Below are positions 22,566-34,600 of a stretch of DNA of 64,000 bases, piece after piece. A model generated the notes under the pieces. That model saw only the letters and a program-made list of their open reading frames with translations. It searched no databases and was not told where the DNA came from. A program made the translations under genes and the position numbers. The first letter of the stretch is position 1. Every line of letters begins with the position of its first letter. The DNA is from Lepas anatifera. Taxonomy: Eukaryota > Arthropoda > Thecostraca > Lepadidae. The stretch lies in assembly GCA_034440635.1 (NCBI GenBank), contig JAOTON010001929.1, forward strand, positions 186,001-250,000, given 5' to 3'.

Positions 22566-25518
22566 AACATCTGAAACTTTGTATCCGGGGTAGTTTTGGG
22601 TCAGAAACTCGCCTGTGAGAATCTTAGCCCTCTCCGTCCAACGGTGACCGAATTATAGCTCGAGGCATGTTCGGGAGGTCACCTTTAGACCCATCTTTGA
22701 TGCTTCATAACTCAAAAGCACATTGCCTGATTAACAAGTTTTGTATATCATTGAACTGGTCTTGAACCACACATTATTTTGAAAAAGACAATTTTTAAAT
22801 TTTAAAAATTTTGACCTTTAATTTGTTTGACCTTTTCTTTTGTGACCTAGCTTGACCTGTTGCAGTTGAAATTGACCTTTTAGACACCTGAAAAATTTTG
22901 CTTCATAAATTATCTTTCGATAGAAACATTTAGAAATACGTTCTTGCTATAAATTCCAAATCTTTAGCACCTAAGGTAGGTATGCAGGCGGTTTTTGACC
23001 ACTGCAGTACAGCCTTATGTTTAACACCACAAACAAAGCGATTGCTTTCGGAATCGGTTGCTTTCAATGATATTGCATTGACTTTACGAAATTTACATCG
23101 TGCAAGAGTCAGAGTTTATGAGAATTAACACGCGCCCACACGAGGGGGCGGGCAACCGGCCTCCTCAGGTTTCAACAGGTAGTAAAAAAATACCTTCGCG
23201 CAGCGCCACCGTACTTCATCTACCTCTAACTCGACATTTTTGCAGCTTCTTGCAAAATTTTAGGTCGGGGTCTTATCAGGTCAGACTGCCAACCCAGGTT
23301 AAGAGACCTAACCTCGAAAAAATATTTGGAGGTACATCAGTAAGATCAAATTTAACCTATCGTACTTAGATTCACATCACATAGTAAGGTCACCGAGCAA
23401 GATAATTGTTCGTAGCAGGATTTCCATATCGATAACCTTGGACAAGGTCCGGGGCACGATCTTTCCATTAGAAATGTATGGGTCAAAAGGTAAATTTTGA
23501 TAACTTGCGAGAATTGAGCATTGTCGAGAATTGCGATGGAGGTTTTATTTTACGTTGTCGTGTCTGACTTTCCTCTGCAGTTTGATTGATGTTATTTTTA
23601 CCATACAGGCCTAAGCCCGGCTCTAGGTCAAAGCAGGTTAATTTTGAAATTAACCTGCTTTGTCATTTGTCATAGTTTATAGATCATGTGTCATTTGGAT
23701 ACATTAGAAATATTTCAGCATAAGTTTCTCATTTGGCTTGCATTTCTCATTTGCAGTTAACATCAAAATCATACATCTCAGCCCTCTCAATCACTAACAT
23801 ATAATGTTCTCCTACAGATTTTCAAAATTAGTAGCTTGTCCCAGAGGAGACTACAGTACGACATTTGCTTTGTTCATAAAATTCTCCCCGGTAGAGTGCA
23901 CTCCGCTCCCCTGCTTGGGAGTTTCCCACTGCATGTGCCCCTGCGAAGAACAAGGGGGCACCTCACCATTTCTTGCACGTGCCAGTGCCTCGAGTTGAGA
24001 CTGTGAAAAGAGGCTTGTTTCGCCGGGCGGGGCTTGCTTTTAACGCACACGTCGGTCGCTGCCCCGGAGGCGGATCCTTTTAATTCGCCACATGCTAGTT
24101 TTAAGTCTAGTGTAATTAGATACATTAAAGATCATCATTTTAAAAATAATCCTTGACGCTTTCGAATTTTATTCGTCGAATGAACTGCTTAAGTTGTTTC
24201 AAGTAATACTGTTACCGTTTTGAATGTGTTTTACCTTATATTTTTAATCAGTGTGAAATCATGTTTAATCAGAGTGAATAAATACAAATACAAATCCGAA
24301 ATTTGACGAGACAAGATTATAATATTTATAATCCGATCGGACTCAACAAGAGTATTTCAATGGTGCTGAAAATGTTTCTACGGCTCTGCTCTGTCAGCAA
24401 TTATACCATAAAATTTAGGTTTCGACTATGTTCCTGTGAGGAATACTTTGACCTCGAGCGACCTCAAAGGTGACCCGACCAAGCGATTGTATGTAACATT
24501 GTCGGTAGAGATTAAAAAGGGCTATTTAGTACCGCCGCTCCCAGTGCACTATTCATTCTATATGTTTTCCTGAACAAGTGATGACCAACATTTAGGCCAC
24601 GGAGCCTGTGTGGTATCAGATGGCTCCAAACACAGCACTACGATGGCTCGCTCGTGTGTGTGTTTTTTTTTAGAACTTATGCCTGGAGAATGAAAGCGAG
24701 AGAAATGACTGAAGACTGTATGTACGTCTCCTGTCAGAAAGTTATGCCGCTCAATGCAAAAATATTAACTTCATCAAATTGTGCCGCCATGCACACGATC
24801 TAAAAGCAATGCAAAGGTTTAATTCCAGTGCAAAAGTTATATCGAAGCAAAATTCAATTATGCGAATGAAGTGTTTTCACGACGTCTCACAGCAAGGGCG
24901 CCTGCGACTATATCGAGAGCACGGCCAAACCGACAACATATCACAATGGTTTAAAAAGTCTAGTGAAAGGTCAAATACGTGATACCAAAAGCACGCATGC
25001 TTTTCTTACGCATACATTTTTCAGCACGATTAAGCTCTTGCACATTCCACAATCCAACATAGCCAATGTTGCCAGACAGCTCCAAAATTCTCTTATTCTT
25101 CGATGATAATACAAGGCACCAGGAGTGTGGAATTATATCTATTTGTGGGTGCCCGACCACCTCCAATGAAACGTGGAAACAGTGGTAAAAGTGGTAAAAC
25201 ATTTTGAATGTCCTCTTTTTTATTTCAAGCACTTCTTCTTGGTTCAATGCAGTTCAACCGGCCTATGAGAGGGCTAAACACATGATACATTTTGCTATTT
25301 ATTTTCACGTAGTGGCTCTCGATATTGTTTCAAATTTGCCCACCCCTAATCATTAAAAAACAAATCAAAAGCCTTTTTAAAGTGGCGTTTGAACTGGGAT
25401 CCGTGTCGGCTATCATTGAGATCAGCATTCTAGAATATTGTGTGATGCTGTAAGTGTTTTCTTGTGTGCATTCAGTACCATGATATTCTAGAATCTCACA
25501 TAGTTTTCTGTATTTTAG
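22566..25518. other. Intergenic region upstream of CEP152
   Basis: No gene is supported. It contains scattered TGACCT motifs (22810-22880, 24445-24475) and a perfect 16-bp hairpin at 23629-23662. The CEP152 promoter and at least one untranslated exon should lie here or further left, because the first coding exon starts at a splice acceptor. Confidence 0.4.
23629..23662. repeat. Perfect 16-bp stem hairpin with 2-nt loop
   Basis: CAAAGCAGGTTAATTT, TG, AAATTAACCTGCTTTG. There is no U-tract and no gene boundary, so it is not a terminator. It may be a short inverted insertion. Confidence 0.8.
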
Positions 25519-25520
25519 AC

Positions 25521-25658
25521 ATGGAGTTGCCAGGTGCCAGCTTATACACGGGTGGTAGTCTCAATCTCGATGGCATCAATATAGCCCCTTCAATGGGTGG
25601 TGCTGGAGAGGAAGAAGAAGCTGAAGCAGCTGAAGAAGAGGAAAGAAGACAGCAGGAG
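25521..25658 (+). CDS. CEP152: CEP152 coding exon 1 (first coding)
   Basis: The acceptor TGTATTTTAG is followed by AC and the ATG, so a 5' UTR exon lies upstream. The donor is GAG|GTAAAC. It ends in phase 0 and encodes MELPGASLYTGG to the Glu-rich acidic run. Confidence 0.85.
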
Positions 25659-28600
25659 GTAAACACAGGCTCATGTGTTTGTGGTTACAGTAAGGTGCTT
25701 GAGATTGGCAGTAAGGTGCTTAGGATTGTGCATGGATTGGCACGTCGCTCATTGCTTCAGAATAATCCGCACGGGCTGAGAGCTCACCGCGCGGTTCAAT
25801 GCGGCACTCACTCTGATATAGTCGCCACTAATGACACTCGCATTTCTCTACCCTCCTTCGCTCCCTCTCCTAGACATCTTTCTCGTGATTGCTCATTTTT
25901 GTGCGCGAATGCAATAAACATGTACGGATGTCAAATCACCAGGTGAACCTTATGATTCTTGAAGTCAACAATACATGTTACTGTCCCTCACTTGTGTCAG
26001 TGGTCTGAGGGTTTGCAGGGTCATGCGCCCCCAAATTGTATGTTCGTGCCTAAAGTCACATTTTTCTCACTATAACACTTTTTGCTCCCTTCTACCCATC
26101 CCTCGCTTTTTTATTTACCAATCCACTATAGTATTATTGGTCCTGTGTTTTCATCAGTTTATCGTCCCTTCAACAAATGAAGCTCTTTCCACATAAATCC
26201 ATTTGATTTTACGATATATGTTTGGGTACTTTCAATCAGGAAGCCATTCTTATTTTTAATTCACATAATTTTCCGTTGTTTGACTGCTATGGTCTCATGC
26301 ATGGTTGCCTCTATATTATATTAATGCATCAGTTGGTCTTCATGCACGTCTTTGTTGTGTTTTAGCTTCAAAATGTCCTGAAAGACGCTTTTGATGATCT
26401 TATTGAAGATGACGAAGAGGATGTCACCCTGGATCACACCGACCCCAGCTTCCACCCAGAGAAGCTGCCGACATCCACACCATTTATGGCAGGCAGGGAA
26501 AGGTAAGCCTATCAATAGATTGAGCATATCTTGTACTTTGATGTTTGCCTTACTATTTGCTTTGTCGTAATTTCTCTTGTAGGCAGAGTAGGGTCATTCA
26601 AAGAAATGAACAAGTTCTGGATTTTTACAGTATGAATTTTTATCTGGTGGTGCTAAAAAACTGAACGCCCTTCTTAGGAAATGTCGATAGCTTGTATGTT
26701 TGCTTGTAGCCCGTAAATACCTGCTCGGTTTTTCGGTGTTTTTACTAGTTTGCTATTACTAGTGCTTCATTTTTCGGCTTTGTGCTTGCAGTTTCAATGT
26801 CACCAGTTTTTGTATGACTTCAAGGAAGTAACAAGCAGGACCAATTAATGTGCATATAGGTATGTGGTATGTGTTAGAAGCCCACTGGTTTCCAAAGTAA
26901 GTGTTCGGCAACAATGATTTCGAAAACCCTTACTGCATTAAAAATAATATAACCTATTCTATCACATTCAAGTAAAAAACGTATGCATGATAGCCTTCAG
27001 CTATAGGGTGCCAGTTTCGATACCTTAGAAATGGAGTTTGTGAATTTTCTAAGTCACTGAATTTGAACGATAATTTTCAATAGAATTAATTTACCAGGTC
27101 CTGGTTGGATTTTCTAAAAAAAGTTGTATGTGGTATGTGTTCTATGCATCAACAAATGCATGTATATGCCAAACATAGAAAAGTGGATGCCTTGAAGAGA
27201 CCCATGCAGGCTTGATGGTCCCTGGTAACGCAGGGTGAACCACACTCTTTGGATACTGGCAACGGCTCCTAGATATGTACTGGCTACGATATGATAAACT
27301 TACTATACTACACCTTTATGATCGAACTCCTTAAACCCCACTGTTTGCAACCGTGATGGGGACTGGTTTATAAACATGATATTTTTTAGTGTGAATGTAT
27401 TACTCCTTAATGAAAGAGAGCCCATTATTTGAATCTTCGTCCAAGAGACCGGGTATTGTTTCTGTTTATGTACTGCTGCTTTCATTCCGGTACAGTGGCA
27501 AACAATGTTCATTCTTGCACTGTTTTTGTTTTACTAATACATTTATTCTTAAATTTTACGCAGACTTTGTTGAACTTATGTTGAATGATGAAAGGTTATT
27601 TCTTCAATCCCTCATCAAACAAACTATCGTCTTGTTTATGTCTCTTACTTAAAATAACGTTAGGCTTTGCTCTTGGGCTGAAATCAACTGCGGGAAGTTT
27701 TTGTTTAAAGTAATGTCTGGTTCATATTTCGTTAACCTTCTGAATCGTGGACGGAAATGCATTTAACAATTTGTCAGTATTGTTAAAAAAACATGGCGTG
27801 GAGTTCGGATTTTCGGATATGGTTCGGTCGGGCTTATTCCACAAAGCGTTTTTGGGGGTCGGAGCTTGGGGTCTGTATTTACAGAGCTTTGTCAGCGCGG
27901 GTCGCTCGGTTCAGTGAGTAATTGTTATTTGTTCTGAAGATGTACACTTGATCTGGTTCGACCCGCTGACGAAGCTCAATAAATAGACACCGAAAACGCT
28001 TACTTCAAAACACTTTGTGGACTAAATCGGAACGAAGCCTATCCGAACCTCAGTATTGGGAACCAATATTTTGGAATGGTTGAATGGTGGATAAACACAA
28101 ATGTATGCCCTGCAGGAACAAAAGTTTGGAGTGGGCTTTTCAAGAGTATTATGTGGTTAAATTTAACCCTTGGAAAACTATGTTAGAGTTCAGTTTTTAT
28201 CGCATTATGAGATGGAATTTATGGACATCATATTACTCACCCTCTGGTACGTTACTGTTCACATCAAAATGCATCGTAGTAGTTTTAAGAATAGATTTTC
28301 AATCACATGGTTTTCTTTAATGTAGGAATCAGGGAATTGATACCAAGACTTTTGAACCAATAGCTTAGGCGGATTAAAGTACGTGGGGTGTTACTCGCCT
28401 AATGTCTTTACCTTGACTCGGGATCCTTTTATAGCTGAAAATATTTAGTTTGAATTCTTTCAACTCATATTTTTGTGTTTCAATAATAATTTGTTGATTG
28501 TGGCATTGCAAGCTAGTGTTGACGCTTTATCGAATCACTGGAATATCTTGTATGATTGCATTTTAGGTGATGTTTTATCATGAGGTATTTGTGTCATTTT

Positions 28601-31600
28601 TTTTGTATTTTTAAGCATTTGCACATGACCATATGTTTGTTTCTTTTCCTGCTTGGGTTATATCGGTCTGGGTGCCTGGCAATGCTGCAAAAGTATTTGC
28701 TTTGCTTTTAGTGGTTTGCCGTTTTGTTCATGTGGTCCCTAAATGAAAAAGCGTCGATTGTCGCCGACACTTCGAATATGTGTGCAGGTCGTTATATGAT
28801 GAGCTGGGAGGACACTACGATATGCGTCGCCTGAACGAGCTTCCAGAGAACGATCACCACCTGGAGCCGAGCGAGTCGCTGCCGGGGTTCCAGCCCGTCT
28901 ACGACGACACCTACCGTCCGAGTGGTGGCGAGTTCGGCCCCGGCAGCGGTCTGGAGCCGCCGGCGGTGGTGGGGTTTGGCTCCGACGGCTACTCCCACGG
29001 CGGCGGAGACGACTACCGGCTGGGCGGGGGCGGTTACGGCTCGGACGGCGGGCCTGAGACGCCGTACGGCGCCGGGCCGGGCCGGGACGAGTTCCTGGCG
29101 CTGCGGCCGGAGGAGACCAACAACGGGCTGACGGAGATGTGTGACACGCCGCGCCAGCACCTCGACACCAGTGAGTGGCTCCCCTCCTCACCCGCTCTCC
29201 CCATCGCCGTCTGGGGAGAGTAACTGCTGTGTTACGCTGTTACGGGTGACGAAAGGCAGGACTGAGAACGACCTTTTAAGCTCGCCTTGTCCTGTGTTTC
29301 TGCTCCTGTATAAAATACCGTCTTGTTGGTAAAATTATTTCTAGTTTAAGGTTTCAAGCAATTTACGCTTGCCTAACGATCTCATTGACATTGCATTGAA
29401 GACTGTCGTGCCTTTTTGGCAGCGGTTGTAATATTCGCCCGGGTGACGGGGCATGGATCACTATCGCCGATACGGAGGACTTAAGCCCCAGTCACACTAG
29501 AGCCGTTGTCGGCGAGCGGTAGCCGATTCTGATCAGCTAGTGGTCTGAACTGCTCTCCGACCGGTCCGATGGTTGCGATCACATTGAGACGATAACCCAC
29601 CTGTCGGTTACTAATCCGGCGAGATCACGAATGTTAATGTGACTGCACAGGTTGAATCGGGTACGATCAGTCGGAGAGCTGTCGCTGATGAGATTGCTAC
29701 GGTCTGCGATCAGTCGCCTCGAGTTCTCAGACCTTATCACTAGCAATCGGGTACCGGGGTGAGCAGTAGGGGAATGGTCGGAACCTTTTTTGAGGGTTGG
29801 TCGTAGATAAGTTTATTATGGTTGAAACCAGTGTTGGATTAGTTGGAGAGTGGTATTAGACTGTTTTCGACCATCTTGCTGATTAATAAATTTGCGAATC
29901 ATCGATTTGAAGGGCCTTGTATATGCCCCTCAGACCGTGAAAGCTGATATGGACAAGATTTCGCCTCTGACCTGCCTTATTTTCCACCTCTTCCTTTGGG
30001 AGCAAGATATACCAGTGCTGCTATACCGAAAAAAACAAGGCTAGGAGGAGGCGCTGCTCCTGGATCCAACCCTGCCTGGGGAGGTGGTTGCAGTACGGGT
30101 CCTTTCATTCTCTGATGCAGCAACTGGAAGCTGAATCTAAGGTTGATTCCATCAACTAAATGAGGATGGAATAACACCATTTCGGTCTTTTTAAAAAGTG
30201 TGTGAACAGATTTTCGAAGAGTTCCACGAAGAAGCTGTCTCTACCCCATCCAGTAAAGATGAATGGGCACATCGTCGAACATTTCTCCAAGCGATATCCG
30301 TTTCAGCACTGCCTTGGCGCAATTGATGGCAGACACAAATCATTCAAATCAAATGGAGGAACATTTCCCCCTCTTTTTACCTTGACATCGTCGTATCTTT
30401 GCTCGCATCTAAATTAGCAATTCAAGACGTTACATCTAAAACTCTACTTAGTACAAACTCATTTTTCTTCGGTGAATTTAAACACAAATCAGGAATGCAA
30501 CTGACAAGAGACCTGTAAAAATAAAAGGCGGAAGCAAAAATGGCGATATATTGTGGTAGGGATGTATGTATTCTGTATCTCTGTATATGTATTAATCACC
30601 AACAGGCACATACCCAATTATAGGTGAAGTCAATGAAGATAAAATGCATAATCACCAACAGCCTACTCCTAAAACGGGCAAAAACATTTCTAACACAACA
30701 AACACAGATAATCAATCTGGTCACTGACCTATGAAAGCTGTTTGTAGAGTCGTAAAGAGGCGATACACTTTTAAGTCGTCCAATGGGATCCGTCAAATAT
30801 CGCGGTTGGTGGAACGCTAAAAGTTATTAACAACGCGAGGAGCCCGCACAAACACACATGATTGTATCGTGTTCACTCTACCTAAAGGCACATTTAAGAA
30901 GTTGCACTAGCATTCCTGGTAGTTCTAGATGGTACATGGAGCGAGAAACATTCCAAAAGATGAGATGATGCGATGAGACCTCTAAAAACCTTGCTTGTGA
31001 ATAAAATGTCATGTTGTACACGCCTTGCCAATAAAGTACGAACATCATAAAACTTCGTCAATTCCTCGTAACCTAATGATGGACAGGCTGGGTCAACATG
31101 GTTCGCAAGCCACATCAAAAACTTGTGTTGGATTCTTTCTACACGATCCAGATGACATTTTGCGGCTCCAGCCCAAACCACTGAACAATACTCTAAAACT
31201 GACCGAACATTTGCATTAAAAGCCGCCAAGCGGCCTTCTTATCCAGCTTACATCTAGGGGAGGCTGTCTGGAGGTTCTGATTAATAAACCGAGTGATCTG
31301 TTTGCTTTGGAAACCATCGAGTTTATATGGTCGGAAAGGTAAGCTTTTGGTCAGAATGATTCCCAAATCTTTATGGAAGAAACGTTCTCCAAAATTGTTC
31401 CGTTGATTTTATAGGCCGAATCAATGAGATTGCGTTTTAAAGAGATTTTGAAAGACTTGCATTTTGAGGCGTTTAGATTCATCTTCCAGGCAGCAGCCCA
31501 ACTTGTTACTGCGTCCAGGTCTTTCTGTAACGTGTTAACGTCATTTTGGGATTTCACTTGATGGAATATTTTCAGATCGTCCGCAAAAGCAAACACTTGG

Positions 31601-34600
31601 TAGAAACTACGTGTGGCAGGTCGTTTACGAAAACTGAAAACAACAACGGAGAGATGAGCCCTCCCTCTGGTGTGCCTGAGGCCACACGAGCCCAATCCGA
31701 AACTTTTCCGTTCAGCACCACTCTCTGCTTACGTCTGCCAGATAGAACTCAACCATCTCACGCTAGTTGTCAATACCATACATTTGCTGCGTTTGTCATA
31801 AAAGACGATGGTTAACACTTTGGAACGCGCTCGAGAAATCTGTGTAAACTGCGTCTGCTGACTGCTGTCGAAATGGCTTTCCACCCGTGTGCCGAAAGAT
31901 GCTGATTAGATTGACATGATCTATTTGGCAAGAATCCATGCTGACATGGGAAAGATGAGGCCGGACTGCTGGTAAATCTGGTTGCATACTATTTTTTCAA
32001 AAATTTTGGCGCAAAGAGGCGCGTGAAACGAGCGGTAGTTGTCGGATTTTTCGTGACCCTTTTTGAATATCGGAACAATATTTGCTTCTCCCCACTGCTC
32101 AGGAAAATTCCACAGTTGGGGACATTTTGAAAATTTTGCACGAGGGCTAGCCGTTCTCCAGACATTCGGAAGCACGCGAGCACTTAACCCATCAGGACCG
32201 CAGGCTTTGGTTACAACCAACTTGCAGCAAGCGACGTAGTTTCTCTGCACAGTGAAGGCAATCAAACGATCATCCACACTAAAAGGTTGTCGGAAATTTA
32301 CAGCATTAGGGTCGAGAATTTAGAGAAAGGTACGGTTTAATAGGTTGGCCTTGTCTGTGTCGTCGTAAAAAGTACTTTTGTTTCATCATTCGGTATGTCG
32401 ATCATCCTCCTTGCACCCCAAACGCTCGCCCACTGATCGCCCATAAGCCACCTCCATCGTCAACAGTTCCAAGACCGCACCCCGACTGAGCGAGGATGCA
32501 AACATACAGGTTTAGACCAGTCGTTGAGTGGTGAGGGAACGGTCTCAGACTGGTCGCCGATGGATCGGCATTCGATAATTTACTCAGGGGAAGTATTTTC
32601 CGCCGAGTAATCGCCGACTGACTTTAGAGTTGTCGACAGGTCTCCGAATGGTCGCAGACCGCTTGAGACCCATCGGCGACCTATTTAGTCGGCGACCGAT
32701 ATTGCGGACCGTTCATAAAACCGGTCGGGACACATTCGCCAGGTTTACGATCATGGCCGACCACTTGCCGACTCCCGACTTGTCGCCGAGCAATCGCAGA
32801 CCTATCTTCGATTTTGACCGTCCGAGCGGTCGTAAGCTGTCGAAAACCAGTCGGATCTTGTAGTGTGACTGGGGCTTAAGAAAGTTTCCACAAAGGCAAA
32901 GAAATAGCTCTTTCGCAATTACTTCCGCCTTTTTTATAAGGAATAGGTAAGTAATAAGTAGATAGTAAGTAATAAGACCAATGTTCAGTTCACCACAGGT
33001 CATCAAACATCGAATTTGCTAAAAAGAGGGGTACTCAGCGAGCCTAGTTTATCCGCGGAATTAAGGTAATAGTGAACGTACAGAAAATTCGGCTGGAAAG
33101 CGGTTGAACAACTCTACCAGCACAGTGTGGTCTGTACCATGAACTCGACAATCTTTCTTCATGTTATAAGATCATTGGTACTTGATATCAACGCAGTATT
33201 ATAGGTAGTCTTTTCGACGACAACTGGTCTACATCAAAATTGCGGAAGCTAGCCAAAAAGTTCAGTGTTTCTTGTAGAATTCGATTTTTGCTCAAGGCCT
33301 TTTTCTTTGTCGCGAAAGTTGATCGGTACAAACATGTAGCCTACGTACACGATGATTGTCACCCGTTCTACTTTTATGTTTGTGAAAAAAATCAGAAATT
33401 CTAATATCTAAAAACAGTTTCCTCATGAAAATGGGTGACGGAGGAACGGTCACGGAATTCCATCCCCCTTCCCCCTTCTTGCTTATTATTACTTAAAACA
33501 TAGAGGTGTGGAACGGTGAGTATTGCCATACATCATCACTGATCAGCTAAACACATATTGCCTAATTCTTCAGGTCAGGTCATGTCAGGTGAAGGAGTTA
33601 TTTGAGGTAATTGACCCGACCTCAAAACCCAAAACTGTCGAAGCTCTATAAACCTTTAATCTCTACTGACCCCTATTTTGACCTGGCGTAGAAACTGTCT
33701 GCATAATTTCGACTCGCCGTCTCAAAAGTACCTGAATTCTGTTCGAAACTTCCCATATCCTTTCCAGAAAAATTTCAGACTCCGTCAGTCTTACGCAGCG
33801 GATTTTTAATGACATTTAGTGCTGATTCTTCAAATTATCTAGAGTGTTGTGTCTAACTTTGAAACACTTGATGAAATTGTAAAGAAAGTTATGAGACGAT
33901 TAATCCTAATTTCAAGAAGTACCTGAAGTGGGGTTCACCCAGAAAGAAGCACCAAAACCCGGGGTGGCGGGTGGTGCCAAACGTGACGCCGCGCCAACGC
34001 GTCTGGGGTCACGATCCAGGCCTGTGTGTGGTGCTTGCGGCCGCGACCTGTGCACTGTGCGTCGTAACCGCGATCTGTACAGGTGTGCGGCGCCTCTGCG
34101 GCCGCGATCTGTGCTATTGTGATGCGCGTGCGCTGGTGACAGTGCTCCCTGCGGTGGCGCAGGCACCGACACGTCGGCAGCCCACTACCGTCACTGCTAC
34201 ACCAGCCCGCGGAACGAGCTGCAGTTATCACCGGAGGTCAGCCCCGCTGGAGAGGTCAGCAGCGGCGACGGCGTCACCCGCCCGGAGGACCGGACCACGG
34301 CGGAACGGCCGACCAACATGCTGGACCCCGGCAGATACGTCGCCAGCAAAGCCAAGGACGTCATCATGGGTGAGAGCGGGGTCAACCTGTGGGATCGTCG
34401 GAAAATATTTGCCTGGAAGTAGCAAGAGTAGGTACGCAGGAGACCTTATTCCAGGGATGAACTGCACCGAGTTGTGTCAAGTTCTCAAGCCAGGTTTCTG
34501 TGCTGGAAGTTGTGTGTTTTCCTAGCACATTTGCTAAATTGTATGGAATAAATAGTAAATAACAGACTGTTGAAACCCTGCTGTAGAGCTAAGCCACCAG

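Larger units (their letters stand above)
29480..32880. mobile_element. 3.4-kb TTAA-flanked element D with 20-bp perfect inverted ends, in CEP152 intron 3
   Basis: CTTAAGCCCCAGTCACACTA at 29480-29499 is exactly inverted at 32861-32880. Read as TTAA target duplication, the element starts GCCCCAGTCACACTA. Subterminal regions at both ends are arrays of GTCGGCGA/CGACCGGT-like motifs. It contains a Harbinger-like fragment and a nested LINE, and no transposase of its own. piggyBac- or Kolobok-type ends are both possible. Confidence 0.75.

Noticed and set aside
33935..34525. Open frames around CEP152 exon 4
   Set aside because: GC-rich chance frames; only 34163-34369 joins its neighbours in the correct phase.
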